From: Silene latifolia
Taxonomy: Eukaryota > Streptophyta > Magnoliopsida > Caryophyllales > Caryophyllaceae
NCBI RefSeq assembly: GCF_048544455.1
Contig: NC_133534.1
Location: 34,844,217 to 34,908,216, forward strand
Reading direction: 5' to 3'
Length of the DNA: 64,000 bases
Shown here: piece by piece, positions 9,996 to 21,816 of the stretch
Position numbering within the stretch: position 1 is the first letter of the stretch
Layout: every line of letters starts with the position of its first letter
The notes under the pieces: generated by a model
The model's database searches: none
Told to the model about the DNA's origin: nothing
What the model saw: the letters and a program-made list of their open reading frames with translations, nothing else
Made by a program: the position numbers and the translations under genes

Positions 9996-11185
9996 TGATA
10001 AGGCTAAAGTCGTATCACCTATATCAAAATAAACCTAAATTACTATTAACAAATAGCTAGCGGTAAGAAGGGTCGAATCCACAGAGAGGCGAGTTAATTA
10101 TTCTAGTTTGTTAATATTTAAACCCGTCTTAAGGTAACAATTTCTTGATTTCTAGAAACTAATGGCAAAATAAAATAAAGGTGAATTCAAATATAATAAA
10201 AGAGTCTAGAGATCAAGTTCACTAGGTAGTTATCCGGGGGTATGATTGAACTAGTTGATAGAGCAATTTACTTTGTTTAAGGTCATATGATCGGTCGATT
10301 CTAATATGTCCTTTAGATCTAACTTAACATGCGGTCGCTATCATTAAGTCAATTCTATTCATATATTGTAGCCTTTACAAGTCTTAACCCTGGTCGGTGA
10401 AAATCCTAGTTTGCAACACTAGTTAATTAATCCTGCAGTAATTAACCAACTAGATTCAAAACAATCAACTAAACAACAACAAAGAAGCAATTTAACTAAC
10501 AATTCATTAATTACCCCTTTCTAACAATCTAGATCCCTTTTCACCCTAGATAAAGGATTTAGCTACTCGTGATAAAGGGAATAATAACAATAAGATTGAT
10601 GAACAATATAATCTAAAGCATAACAAGATGAACAACAGAACAATTGAATAAACTAGAACTATGAATTAATAATAATCAAAGAAATATTAGTAAGTACCGT
10701 AAGTAAAGAGTGCTTAGATCCGAAACAATATTAATAAAACTAAACTAAGGGCTGTTAAACTAATTAGGTATTTATAGTAAACATAAACCGATTTAGGAAA
10801 TTTGCGCGAAAAGTCGTCAGAATATAGGATACTTGATCAAGTGTAAGTGCACTCGATCGAGTACACACCCACTCGATCGAGTATAGAGCAACTCGATCCA
10901 GTATCTCCACTTCTCAGCTATTTCTCGTGTAATCTTCTTCTTCACTTCTATTCCTTTGTTCCTCTAGATTTCCGTGCTATGCTTCGTGTATTCCTTCATG
11001 CCAACTCCACGGTGCTCCATTTCATTCTTTTGCTCCATAAATGCATCATTCCTGCATTAAACACCAAATAGCGGAAGTAACAACATTCTAATATAAATAG
11101 CATATAAACAATGTAATTTAGCACGAAAACCATATCAAAAGTAACTAAGGGGAGGCATATAAATGTATATAAATATGACTCATCA
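9996..11185 (-). mobile_element. 5' LTR of the Athila-like element
   Basis: 1,190 bp with termini TGAT...ATCA (minus-strand start TGATGAGTC, end CCTTATCA). The inner end abuts the primer-binding site; the outer end is shared with the truncated 3' LTR at 1,332. It contains palindrome array D. Confidence 0.85.
10831..10902. repeat. Palindrome array D (4 units at exactly 20 bp)
   Basis: Units start at 10,831, 10,851, 10,871 and 10,891. The first is ACTTGATCAAGT, which keeps perfect dyad symmetry through paired changes; two are ACTCGATCGAGT; the last is ACTCGATCCAGT. About 285-355 bp from the LTR start, a position similar to array C in the related solo LTR. Confidence 0.95.
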
Positions 11186-12649
11186 GAAACTTTCTGAAAA
11201 TTGGGGCACTTGACCGAGTGAAAGTTCACTCGACCGAGTGGACTCGACACTCGACCGAGTGCCTACATGAGCTGAAAATTACACGGGTTTAACCTCTTTT
11301 TCTCATCTATTATCTTCTTCAACCCTCATATCCCGAACATCATAAATCCTCTAAAATTAATTCCCAAACTCCATTTCCATCACTTTGGTATTAGATTCAA
11401 GATTCTTACTCCATAACTCTCCACTAATCCTTGTTACTTAGCAATATAAGTGATTCATTCTTTCTTTAAGGTTTTCCCAATTTGATTTTTCTAGATCTAC
11501 ACTAATTTGCTCAAGTTTCATGAATTATTTGCATGTTTTTGTTTTATTCATAGTAGTAATTAGCATTCTACATCACTATTGTTGTCAAAAACCAAATCTT
11601 TCTATTAAAATTTTGTCCACCATTAGTGAACTCGAAAATGCATGTTGTTGGGCTATAATTTGATTTTTTGTACTTGTCGATTGGGCTTAATTGAACAACA
11701 AAGGCCTGAATTTTGTTGTTAATGTTGGATCTTATTTTATATGTGAAATTTTCGTCTTAAGTTTTTGAAATATAGAGAGGTCATGCCCAAATTTTGATTT
11801 TTCATGTGTAAAACTTAGCTTATTTGCCTCATAAGACTACTAACTTTGTTAATAATATGGTACATTGTCTTAAAAGCAATAATTTCATCTTCAAAATTCA
11901 CAAAAATTTTGAAATATGTAGTGTACTTAACGAAGATTTGACTTTGAATTTTAAATGTGGTTTAATTATGTCATTAAGCTATAATATTGTGAGTGTTGTT
12001 ATGAAATGGTTTGAAACAAAAATTTTCCTATCTTAAAAGGGGTATACATTTTCGGAAATGATAATACAAATATTAAAGATTCGGTTTTCATGCTTAATAT
12101 AGTTTAATTGTTTCATGTAAGTGTTGATTTTCTCACCATGATGTATTGTGTAGCCTTACAATGAGAAAAATTTCCATCTTAAGACTTCAATTTTGACAAA
12201 ATGGGTAGTAAATGTACCCGGATTTTGATTTTTCATGCTTAAATTCACACTTGAAAATTGTCTATTGATTCTCCCATTCTTGCTAATAACGTGTTGCATT
12301 GATTTAAACTAGAAAATTATTTTGAGAAATTCCAATTTCCGAAAATATGAGAGTATGCTAAATAATTTTGATTCTCATATTCATTCTTAAAGTAATGGTG
12401 TCAAGGTCAATAAAAGTTTTCATCATTTTAATTGCTTTAGAATGTGACATAACTACATCAAGACTTCATTTTTCGGAAAAACTCGTATTTAAGTGAAATT
12501 AATTTGGGTGAAAAGTTAAAAATGCCATGTTAATTTCTTTCCAAGTGTTGGTCATCAATTTAAGTCATTGGGGAAAATTTTCTATTCATTTCCAAGTTGT
12601 TTTGCACTTTTTCTATTCGATATCTTGTTGCGTGATTCCATTTTGAAGC
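11186..12649 (+). other. AT-rich leader/LTR-like region upstream of an Athila-type ORF, with palindrome array E
   Basis: No gene supported. It begins with array E and is AT-rich. It repeats a loosely similar pattern (…CTTAAA...TTTGATTTTTCATG...) several times between 11,650 and 12,540, suggesting old internal duplication. Probably the 5' part of the element whose ORF begins at 12,650. Confidence 0.45.
11208..11260. repeat. Palindrome array E (3 units, ACTCGACCGAGT type)
   Basis: Units start at 11,208, 11,228 and 11,249 (20 and 21 bp). The centre is GACC rather than GATC. The array lies just outside the Athila-like 5' LTR, in the neighbouring element. Confidence 0.9.
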
Positions 12650-13615
12650 ATGTCAAGGAACACAAGAAACGCTCGAGGGAGGAACAACTGTCAACCCCAA
12701 CCCGAACCGGAGGCACCTCCTGCCATTACCCTTCCGGGATACCCGGTAATAGAATTTGAGAGTGAGCCTCACAAAAATGTTTTCTTAGCCTATGTCCAAA
12801 GACGCGTGAATGCTACTAGGTGTGTGTCGGAGAATGCCTTAGAAGCCTTGGGAATAGAGGAGCAAGTACATGACATTTTTGGGGTACTTGGTATGGAGGG
12901 CCTAAATAACTTGGTGGAGGTAAGCTACCGCAATCTCACCCTTGAATTTTTGATCTCTTTTTTGTCTACAATAAGAGAGACCATTTCGTGAGTTTTCGAC
13001 TCAAAAATACCTCGTTCAACTTATCTGTGATGTGTTTGCGGAGCGTTAAGGTGTAGGAAAAAGGACCGACTTCACCCACGACAAGGTGGGGAAAGACATG
13101 AAAGCCACTAAGTACATTGATCTTTATACAGGTAACCAATATACCGGTGAGTGCCATAAAGATAAATGATGTGGAACACCCCGTCTTGAAAATTTTCCTT
13201 CGCCTTATGACCAACATTCTTTATGGAAGGAGAGACCCTAGCAAGATCAACTCCACGGAGGTGTTACTTTTGAGCTACTACCTCAACCCATGCTATGAAA
13301 AACTCTTCTACTTTAGCCCCGTGACCATGGTGAATCTAGCCTTTAAGAGGATGACCAAATCCGACAAGTGCTCGTTTGATTGTGGTGCTCTAGTGACTAG
13401 GTTGGTAAAGAACCTATTGGGTTATGAACCGGGGTTGATTTATAGGCCTATGAGTGTTGGGGTGTCGTACTTTGGCATCCCTTATATGAAAAACAAATTT
13501 TGGCTTGCGGATAGGAAAGACAAGAATGGCTACTCGTGGAAAGTGTGTGTGAATTTTTTACATTAAACTTCCCGCGTTGGAGAGATTGCCCGAAACCTCT
13601 CTGTTGCATCTAGTT
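12650..13615 (+). pseudogene. Athila ORF1-like protein, N-terminal part (broken, split by copia insertion)
   Basis: An ATG at 12,650 opens about 110 codons (MSRNTRNARGRNN; then EFLISF). The frame changes near 12,980, and an open stretch from 13,117 to 13,566 reads LMTNILYGRRDPSKINSTE and GYEPGLIYRPMSVG. This layout resembles plant Athila ORF1-type proteins (from memory, PF03078-like). The reading stops where the SIRE-like LTR begins at 13,616; the likely continuation is at 24,775-25,479. Several frameshifts and stops make it non-functional. The family call is by motif feel only. Confidence 0.5.
13507..13615 (+). repeat. 109-bp Athila flank, copy 1 of a segmental duplication
   Basis: Matches 21,809-21,917 almost base for base (one difference noticed, CTCGTGG versus CTCATGG). 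Both copies stand directly before a SIRE-like LTR, at a constant offset of 8,302 bp. Confidence 0.9.
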
Positions 13616-14736
13616 TGTTGATGATGACAAGTCCTTCATTTTTATATCCCGCCTAATTAACAGTATGTGCTAGACGTGTGTATGACAGGTCCAAAAGTGT
13701 TTCTTGTTTGCTCGGAAGAGAAGATGGATAAAGCTTAGATCAAGTCTTGGTTTGTGTCTAGAAATATGTAAGAGTATAAAATTTGTATTTACTCTTTTGT
13801 TCGGTCCAATAAATCACGGCTTTTTAATTCGGACAAAATATTTTCAAGATAAGACGTTTTTCCTTATAATTGTTTTTGGTGAAAATTTTCCGTGGGATTC
13901 TCCTCTGTTTGCTCTAAAAGAAATATCTTTTTTTAGGAGTTTGTGTTTGAAAAGGCAACTAAAAAAGATTATGGTCAAAGATTTTATTAGTTGCTTAACC
14001 TCCAAGATTTTATTAGGTCAAACTCCTCAACAATTATTTAAGACGGAAATCTTTTGTCAAAAGGATCAAAAATTGACGTGAGTTTTTGAGAGCAAAATAA
14101 GTCTTCAAAGTTTTAGCAAAGTCAGGTTCTTGAAAAGAGTATTTTGCAAGTCTGTTTTGAACTGCTTATTTATTTTCTCTTCTGAGTTTTGCAAAATATT
14201 TTTAAGCCGTGTTTTATAAGATCGTTCTTGAGTACACAAGTTCTTATATTCATAAGGATATTTTGTCTCCATTGTTCCTATTGTTGAACCATATAAGGAG
14301 ACAATTTTGTGTTGTATTTTTCTCTTTGGTGAGTGAGTGTTTATTGGGGTACGGGGTTGTACTCGAGTCGCACGATCGGGGTTGATCGTGGGGGTTTTCT
14401 TTGTAATCGAGTTTGGTTATAAAGGAAATAATAATAAGAGAGAGAGTGGACGTAAACCTTTAGAGAGTAGGTCGAACCACGTTAAAAATCGTGTGTCTCT
14501 TGCTTTCTTTTGTTTCGTTTACCTTTGTTTTTATTTGTTTTTCCTTTTTGATTCACGTATTCACTCTAACGAACAATACAGCACAACTCTGATTGTTTGA
14601 ACAGTCACCGAGACTGTTCAATTAGCCTGTGTATTGTTTCAGAAGAAAATTCGTGAATGGCCTAGCGCTTTAATTTTTAAAAGGGTACTTAATTCACTCC
14701 CTCCCCCTCTTAAGTACCGGATCGATAAACTCAACA
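13616..14736 (+). mobile_element. SIRE-like copia LTR, copy 1
   Basis: TGTTGATGATGACAAG...AAACTCAACA, inverted termini TGTTGA/TCAACA, 1,121 bp. Followed after two bases by the primer-binding site. Nearly identical to 21,918-23,039. Short open frames in it (for example at 13,704 and 14,337) are not genes. Confidence 0.9.
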
Positions 14737-14738
14737 AT

Positions 14739-14749
14739 TGGTATCAGAG
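14739..14749 (+). other. Primer-binding site (initiator tRNA-Met type)
   Basis: TGGTATCAGAG, the standard copia primer-binding site, two bases after the LTR end. The same site follows LTR copy 2 at 23,042. Confidence 0.85.
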
Positions 14750-14813
14750 ACTCGTGCTCTTGATTGCCTTACCGCATAGAGTTTGATCCTTTGAGTTTAT
14801 TTTCGTCTTCAAA

Positions 14814-16950
14814 ATGAATTCCAAATCTGTCAAATGTCCTGTCTTTGATGGCACGGACTATGGCTGGTGGAAAAATTGCATGATGCGCTTCATTCAAGGA
14901 ACGGACTATGAATGTTGGGTAATCATTCAGAATGGTCCTCTTGCCATCACTACCACTAGTCTTTGCCAAGTGGTCGGTCTGCAAAGGATCCAAAGAATTA
15001 CACCTCTGATGACTATAAAAAAGCAGAGAAAAATTCAAGAGCTATATCACTTCTACAATCCGGTATCGGCGAATCCGAGATTAGCCGGATTGCGGGGTGT
15101 AAAACAGCCAAAGAAATTTGGGATAGTTTAGAATTAGCGTATGAAGGAACTGATAAGGTCAAGAAACAACGCATTGACATTCTTATGACAAAATATGAGT
15201 CATTTAAAATGAATCCAAATGAGTCTATAAAAAGTATGTCTTCACGTTTTTCAAGCATTCGTAATGAACTTGCAAATCTTGGTAAGACTTTTGAAAGCGA
15301 GGAAATTATCGAAAAATCTTAAGAAGTCTTTCACATAAATGGTTACAAAAGGTCACCGCCATTGAGGAGGGAAGAAACTTTCCCACTCTTACCTATGAAG
15401 CATTGATGGGGAATCTTATGGCACACGAGTTAAAACTCGAAGGACATGCCGATGAGGAACCTAAAGCTAAGGGAATGGCCCTCAATGCCTTCTCAAGTGA
15501 TAATGAAAGTGATCCTGAGGAGGAAGTAGCCTTGTTGTCAAAACGAATTGCTAGAATTATTAGAAAACAAAATCAAGGAAAGGTTGACAATTTTAAATCA
15601 AGAAAGTCTGGCTCTTCAAATTTTTCAAATTCTTCTTCTTCTTCTACCTCACGATCTGTCTCTAGAATGGGTTATTTTAAATGTGGCGATCGTGATCACC
15701 AGATCCGAAATTGTCCAAAATGGGATGAAGAAAAATCTAGAGACAAACATGAGAGAACTAAGCAGGAGTACAAACGTGCTATGATTGCTGCTGTTTGGGG
15801 TGAATCCAATTCTGAGGACGATGAACCTCCCAAAGAAGAAAAAGAAGATAAGTTTTGCCTCAGGACTACGTATAAGCCGAGATCACAAAGAAAGACGCAA
15901 AATGACTCTCTAAGATGTCTAATGGCTAATTCAGAAGCATCAGATAGTGAATCAGATGATGAGGTAAGTCTTTCAAATCTTAAAGTTCAAATTAGGACCT
16001 TGTCTAGAAATCAAATTATAAAATTATTAGATGAGACACTAGACACTAATTATGAACAAAGTAGACGTCTTGATGCTATGCAAATTGAAATAGAGAGTAT
16101 TGCGAGTGAGAACATTGATTTAAAATACGATCTGAAGAGTATGTCGAATCAAACAGTTGACCAGTCTTTCCATGATAAGCTTTCTGCGGAGAACGAAATG
16201 TTAGTCAACAGAATCCATGACTTAACTAATGAACTGAATGAGATTAAAACTCGAACAGTCGACCTGTCTGTCCAGAACAAACTTTCTGCAGAAAATCAAA
16301 TTTTAGTCAACAAGATCCGCAACTTAACTAATGAACTAAATAAGATTAAAGCTGTACATGTTACAAGTTCAACCACCTACTCTGAGATTTGTTCCAAGTT
16401 CGACGGACTTAATTCGATTATGATGCTCTTCTCATCAAAAACAAAGATTTGCTATCTCGAGTAAGTAACTTGGAAGTTGATTTGAAAAATGCTCGTAATG
16501 TGGCTGCTAAATGGGAAGGAAGTGGAGTGGTGTTAGATTTTCTAGTGAGTCAGTCTAAAAACAACAACAAGCTTGGATTAGGCTATGACTTATGTTCCGA
16601 TTCCACGCATTACGATCATCAACATCGTACTGTTTGGGTCCCTGAACAGAAAGTAAACACTCCTCGTGGATCGTTCGAAACAGAATGACTCCTGTTTCGC
16701 TAGCATCAAAAGACCTAAACCATATGAACGAGACTTTCGCAAACGTAAATATGTGGGCCTGCCTGAATATATTCTTTGCAAATTTTGTGGTAAGACGGGA
16801 CACGTATTTAATGCTTGCGAAAAACGATGGCACTATTTAGATCAGAACTTTAGAGTCGTAAAGAAGATATGGATTAGGAAAGATGTCTTGGATTTGGTAC
16901 GTCACAAGAAGGGACCCAAACTTGTTTGGGTTCCTAAAACCTCTAACTAA
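14814..16950 (+). pseudogene. SIRE-like copia gag, copy 1 (frameshifted)
   Basis: Starts MNSKSVKCPVFDGTDYGWW, a UBN2/Retrotran_gag-like core. Compared with the intact copy at 23,117 it has a rearranged stretch near 14,963-14,990 and a one-base loss near 15,309, so the frame moves 0, 2, 1. The 15,403-16,464 frame holds a Ser-rich linker, a CCHC knuckle with the first Cys replaced by Tyr (YFKCGDRDHQIRNC), an acidic linker and a coiled coil with repeated SAENxxLVN blocks. Another shift near 16,450 is followed by a second knuckle, CKFCGKTGHVFNAC (about 16,780). The frame ends at TAA 16,948-16,950. The role would be particle assembly and RNA packaging; this copy is dead. Confidence 0.85.
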
Positions 16951-16962
16951 TTTCTTTTGTAG
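15964..16962 (+). promoter_or_regulatory. Candidate in-frame intron between gag and pol
   Basis: GAG|GTAAGT at 15,961-15,969 is a near-perfect donor. CTAACTAATTTCTTTTGTAG, ending at 16,962, looks like branch point, pyrimidine tract and acceptor. The interval is 999 bp (333 codons) and both ends are phase 0 in the same frame, so splicing would join gag to the protease while skipping both stops (16,948 and 16,960). Inference only; the branch-to-AG distance is short. Confidence 0.35.
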
Positions 16963-19900
16963 GGCCCTAAGAGAGGAAGCAGCCGTTGGTATCTAGATAG
17001 TGGTTGTTCACGTCACATGACAGGTAATAGAAACCAATTTCTCTCTTTATCGGCCTATGATGGTGGAAATGTGACATTTGGAGACAACAAAAAGGGTGAG
17101 GTTATTGGTATTGGCCAAGTCGGTAAGTCTCGTTCACTTTCCATTGATGATGTGCTGCTTGTTAGAGGTCTAAAACACAATTTAATTAGTATTTACCAAT
17201 TATGTGACAAAGAAAATAAAGTTGAATTTCATGCAAACCTTTGTTATGTAATCAAAGAAAGTACTAATGAAATTGTTCTTCAAGGTAAGAGAGAAAATAA
17301 CATTTATGTGGCTGACTTAGGAAGCACTCCTAGGGAAACCATTAAATGTTTGTTTGCATCGCAAAACGATCCTAATTTATGGCATAAAAGGTTTGGACAT
17401 GTTGGCTTTTCATCTCTAAATAAACTTTACAAACTCGATTTAGTGGAAGGCCTACCTTCTATGAAGTTTGAAATTGACGGAGTTTGTGATGTTTGTGCTC
17501 GATGCAAACATGTCTGAAGTTCTTTTAAATCTAAAAGGGTTGTTAGCACCACCAAGCCTCTAGAACTCATTCACATGGATTTGTGTAGTCCGATGAGGAT
17601 TAGAAGCCGAGGTGGAAGTCTTTATGTATGTGTTCTAGTGGACGATTATTCACGGTTTGTTTGGACTTTATTTTTACATGCTAAAAGTGCAACTTTTGTA
17701 GAATTCCACGTTTTGATTAAGAAACTCCAAAACAAACTCGGTCACAAATTGATCTCCATTAGAACCGACCATGGAAGAGAATTTGAGAATGATTCGTTTA
17801 TATCTTTTTGCAGGGAACATGGTATTGATCATAACTTTTTCGCTCGTAGGACACCGTAACAAAATGGAGTAGTGGAAAGAATGAATAGAACTTTGGAGGA
17901 CATGACCAGATCCATGTTACTTTGTAGCGAGTTACCTAGAAACTTTTGGGCCGAAGCTGTGAACACAGCCTGTTATATTCGTAACCGTGTTGCTATTAGA
18001 TCTATCCATAAGAAAATGCCTTATGAGCTTCTATATGGGCGAAAGCCAAACATTTCACATTTCCGCTGCTTTGGATCAAAATGCTATGTTCATAACAATG
18101 GCAAAAATAATTTGGGAAAATTTGATCCAAGAAGCGATGAGGCGGTTTTTATTGGATATTCAAACGAAAGCAAGGCCTATAAAGTTTACAATAAAAGAAC
18201 TATGTGTTTTGAGGAAAGTGTACATGTTATTTTCGATGAAACTAATGTGCTTAACGCTGAATTGCAGGATGATGATGACTTTGAGATTGGATTTGTAAGA
18301 GATGATCCACCTGAACTAGAGGAGGAGCCTTCATCGTTGGAAGGAACAGGTGCAGAACAGTCCACGAATTCAGGGGGAAATGAACACAGAACACAGAACT
18401 GTCCAAGTCCTGGAAAATCATTAAGCTCAGGCATCTCTGAACAGACAGCTACATGGTCTAATGAGACAAATCAGGCATCCAGTAGCTCAGATACGTCGAG
18501 ACAGACAAATACAGATGTTGAGCAGAATCGAACAGAACCCAGTACTATTCAGTTTACAGATACAAATGTCGAACAGAATCGGACAGAATTCAGTACTGTT
18601 CAATCTACACCAGAAACAGAAACATTTGTTCCTCGACATTGGAAGCATCAAAGTTCACATCCAATGGATAACATTCTGACTGACATCCATGAGGGAGTCA
18701 AAACTAGATCTTCATTAAGAAATTTTTGTGCTCATTATTCATTCTTATCAGAATTAGAACCTTCTAATATTAATGATGCTTTAACTGATCCTGATTGGGT
18801 TGTTGCTATGCAGGAGGAGCTTAACCAATTTGAACGAAGCAAAGTGTGGCACTTGGAACCACGTCCAAGAGATCGTTCTGTCATAGGAACGAAATGGGTA
18901 TTTCGAAACAAATTGGATGATGCAGGTGTGATTGTGAGAAATAAGGCTAGACTTGTAGTGCAGGGATACAATCAACAGGAAGGGATCGATTACGATGAAA
19001 CCTTTGCACCCGTGGCAAGACTTGAAGTCATTCGTCTCCTTATTGCTTTTGCCACTCATATGGGTATCAAACTCTTTCAAATGGATGTTAAGACCGCGTT
19101 TCTTAATGGCTATTTGCAAGAGGAAGTGTATGTTGAACAACCTCCCGGTTTTTTAGATAGTAATTTTCCTAATCATGTTTATAAATTAGATAAGGCACTT
19201 TATGGTCTTAAACAAGCACCTAGGTCCTTGTATGATAGACTATCAAAGTTCCTTATTGAAAATGGCTTTCAAAGAGGTTCAGTTGACAAAACACTATTTC
19301 TAAAACCGGTGAAAGAGGACTTATTAGTTGTTCAAATTTATGTAGATGATATCATTTTTGGGGCAACTAATGATGTTTTATGTGCATATTTTTCCAATCT
19401 TATGGAATCGGAGTTCGAGATGAGCATGATGGGCGAGCTAGGATTCTTTTTAGGTCTTCAGATAAAGCAAACCACACATGGCATAATGATCCATCAAAGA
19501 AAATACATCAAGGAGATGCTAAAGAAATTTGGTATGACTACAGCTAATCCATTTCCTACACCTATGTGTTCTACACTCAAGCTTGACAAAGATGAAAAAG
19601 GTAAAAGTGTAGATGAAAAGGTGTATCGAGGTATGATAGGTTCACTCTTATATCTCACAGCTAGTCGTCCGGATATTCTTTATAGTGTTTGTTTGTGTGC
19701 CCGGTTTCAATCAAATCCCAAAGAATCACATTTAACAGCTGTCAAGCTCATTCTTCGATATTTGATTGGAACTCAGGACTTATATTTATGGTATCCTATG
19801 GATTGCAATTTCACTCTCACGGGGTATTCAGATGCAGATTATGCAGGTTGTTCAGTTGAAAGAAAGAGTACATCTGGTATTGCCACTTTTGTAGGACCGT

Positions 19901-20286
19901 GTCTTATCTCTTGGGCTTCCAAGAAACAAAATACAGTTGCTCTATCTACTGCTGAGAGTGAATATGTCGCTGCTGCTCAATGTTGTGCCCAAATCCTATG
20001 GGTAAGACAACAACTGCGGGATTACGGTATGATTATTAATTGTGTTCCCATTCTTTGTGATAACACTAGCGCAATTAGTATTTCTAAAAATCCCGTCCAG
20101 CACTCCAAGACAAAACATATTGACATTTGTCATCATTTTTTTCGCGATAACGTGGAAAAAGGGAACATAAGCTTAAAATTTTGTAAAACAGAAGATCAGT
20201 TGTCGGATATTTTTACTAAACCTTTAGCTAGAGAACAATTTGAGAAAATTCGGTTGGAATTGGGTCTTTTGAATGATAGCTCGTAG
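16963..20286 (+). pseudogene. SIRE-like copia pol (protease, integrase, RT, RNase H), two nonsense codons
   Basis: One frame over 3.3 kb. Protease WYLDSGCSRHMTG is near its start. The integrase zinc finger follows (WHKRFGHVG...VCDVC) and then the core (HMDLCSPM, RTDHGREFEN, NGVVERMNR). Reverse transcriptase starts near 18,780 with TKWVFRNKLDD, MDVKTAFLNG, ALYGLKQAPR and catalytic YVDDIIFG. RNase H has GYSDADYAG, STAESEYVA and DNTSAISIS, and the end is DIFTKPLAREQFEKIR. Breaks are TGA at 17,515 (CGA to TGA) and TAA at 17,857 (CAA to TAA), both C-to-T changes. From 17,872 to 20,286 it is fully open (804 codons). The W of the usual APRAWYD is replaced (APRSLYD). Lineage SIRE/Maximus by motif and LTR style. 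Confidence 0.9.
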
Positions 20287-20655
20287 TCTATTTGTCCTAA
20301 AATTTATCTTCCAATGATTGACTAATTTGGAGAAGTCGTGATTAAGTGTTAGTAATTTGTCCGATGTTTTTGAGGTCAAGGTGCAATCTACTTACTCTAG
20401 TCGTTTCTATGTCTCATATAGATTAGTATCAAGTTGACCATAGTAGAATATTGACGTATCTGTCTTATGCATTTTTTTGTGGCAAAATAAATCTCTATTT
20501 AATTCATCTTAAATACCCTCCAACCGACCCACCTCATAAACTCTCACCTAATACCCGAACCCTCATAACTCACCTTCTACCTTTCCCTCATCAAAGCAAT
20601 CCCTACCAAATTACCCCAAAATCAATCATAAACCCTTATTCCCTTCGACGGCGCC
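20287..20655 (+). other. Spacer between pol and the additional ORF
   Basis: 370 bp with no coding signal. It is C/A-rich towards its end (leader-like) before the ATG at 20,656 in GCCATGGC context. Confidence 0.5.
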
Positions 20656-21816
20656 ATGGCTAAAAAGAAAGCTCAATCCACCATTACTAAAGCCACGGCC
20701 ACCCTCAAAAATTCCACCACCACCAGATCCAAAGCCGCCCTCACCAAAACCGCCAACCACACTTCTCCCTCCGACAATCCCGAACCTCTAATTGAACCCG
20801 CCAACAACCCTTCACTAGAAAACGACACCATACCCATCTCTACCTCTCCCAAATCCAAAATCCCAACATCAAAAACCAACCCTTCACCCTCCTTGGTTTC
20901 CACCCGCTCGAAAAAATCGCATGCAATTGAAACTGAGCCACCGGTCACGGAAGTCGAGGAGCCGTCTGCTGCTGCACGAGATTCGAGGAGCACCACGACT
21001 ATAGTCACAAAAACTAAGCGAACTCGGAAAGGGGCAAGCAAAGGGGTTATCATCAATGAACCCAATGAGCCCGAGAACCGAAGGAAAGATCCGATTGTGT
21101 TGGGTAAAGGGAAAGGAAAACTTGTGGAGGAAGACGATATTTGTGATGATGATTGGGATGAGGAAATAAATGATGTGGTTAAAGATGATTTCAAAGAAAA
21201 GGGTCGGTCTTTAAAACGAAAGAGGGCTAAAGACGATTCGGATGATGATGATGTTTCTGCTACTTTTGGCACCTCGGTTGATCAAGACCGAGTCATTGAA
21301 ATTCTAAAGGGTGTGGGAATGTCAGAGACGGCGCTACAACATTGCATTCGCCTAGTTGAGCACTCTATTCTTCCGGGTCGCTACTACCCGCAACATTGGC
21401 TACAATCTGAAAAGGCTCTTAATTTCTTCTTGGACATTCTTAAAGCTCAAAACTGGGTTGGTATGTTCTCTGTTCATTCTGTGGTTTTTGTTCCCGAAAT
21501 TATACAATTCTATCAGTCTGTTACTGTTCATCAATCTGGTGAATTCTTGACCGCGGTGGTGAATGGGAAATCGTTTATGGTCAGTACTGATGAGGTTGCC
21601 CAAATGTTCCGTATTCCAAATGAGGGTCTTGAGCTGTCTGATTCGAATGGTTGGCCTCCTATAGATGGTCTGGGTTCTCTGGTTGTTTTGCGATATTTTG
21701 ACCCGTCTGCTACTACGGACACCCATATTCCTCCTAGTCGCCTGGATGGACCACATCAGTTTTTAATTAATTGCATTCGCCGCACTATTTTACCCCGCAC
21801 ACACTCTCGCGGATAG
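20656..21816 (+). CDS. Additional ORF downstream of pol in the SIRE-like element (3' truncated)
   Basis: 386 codons. Residues 1-about 200 are Lys/Ser/Thr/Pro-rich and then acidic (DDICDDDWDEE; SDDDDVS). The C-terminal 170 residues form a folded-looking domain (VIEILKGVGMSETALQHCIRLV; FYQSVTVHQSGEF; VNGKSFMVSTDEV) that resembles the plant 'putative transposon protein' domain (PF20167-like, from memory). SIRE elements often have an env-like ORF at this place. No signal peptide or membrane helix is visible here, so I do not call it an envelope. The frame is cut at 21,808, where the sequence jumps to Athila flank DNA; the last three codons come from that DNA. Function unknown. Confidence 0.65.
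   Translation: MAKKKAQSTITKATATLKNSTTTRSKAALTKTANHTSPSDNPEPLIEPANNPSLENDTIPISTSPKSKIPTSKTNPSPSLVSTRSKKSHAIETEPPVTEVEEPSAAARDSRSTTTIVTKTKRTRKGASKGVIINEPNEPENRRKDPIVLGKGKGKLVEEDDICDDDWDEEINDVVKDDFKEKGRSLKRKRAKDDSDDDDVSATFGTSVDQDRVIEILKGVGMSETALQHCIRLVEHSILPGRYYPQHWLQSEKALNFFLDILKAQNWVGMFSVHSVVFVPEIIQFYQSVTVHQSGEFLTAVVNGKSFMVSTDEVAQMFRIPNEGLELSDSNGWPPIDGLGSLVVLRYFDPSATTDTHIPPSRLDGPHQFLINCIRRTILPRTHSRG

Larger units (their letters stand above)
1241..11185 (-). mobile_element. Non-autonomous Athila-like Ty3/gypsy retrotransposon (minus strand, nested insertions)
   Basis: The order on the minus strand is 5' LTR (9,996-11,185), primer-binding site (9,974-9,991), gag, protease, a long non-coding region, polypurine tract (1,333-1,346) and a truncated 3' LTR (about 1,241-1,332). 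The two LTR copies share the end ...AAGTAACTAAGGGGAGgCATATAA...ATGACTCATCA. No reverse transcriptase, RNase H or integrase motif was found between protease and polypurine tract, so the element looks non-autonomous. Gag is split by the solo LTRs at 5,279-8,981. Confidence 0.75.

Noticed and set aside
13704-14600. Proteins of 87-125 codons in the SIRE LTR (also 22,006-22,903 and 24,366-24,578)
   Set aside because: They recur only because the LTR recurs, start at arbitrary ATGs and differ in frame between copies.
20656-21816. An envelope gene
   Set aside because: The position is right for SIRE env-like ORFs, but no signal peptide, membrane helix or coiled coil is visible.
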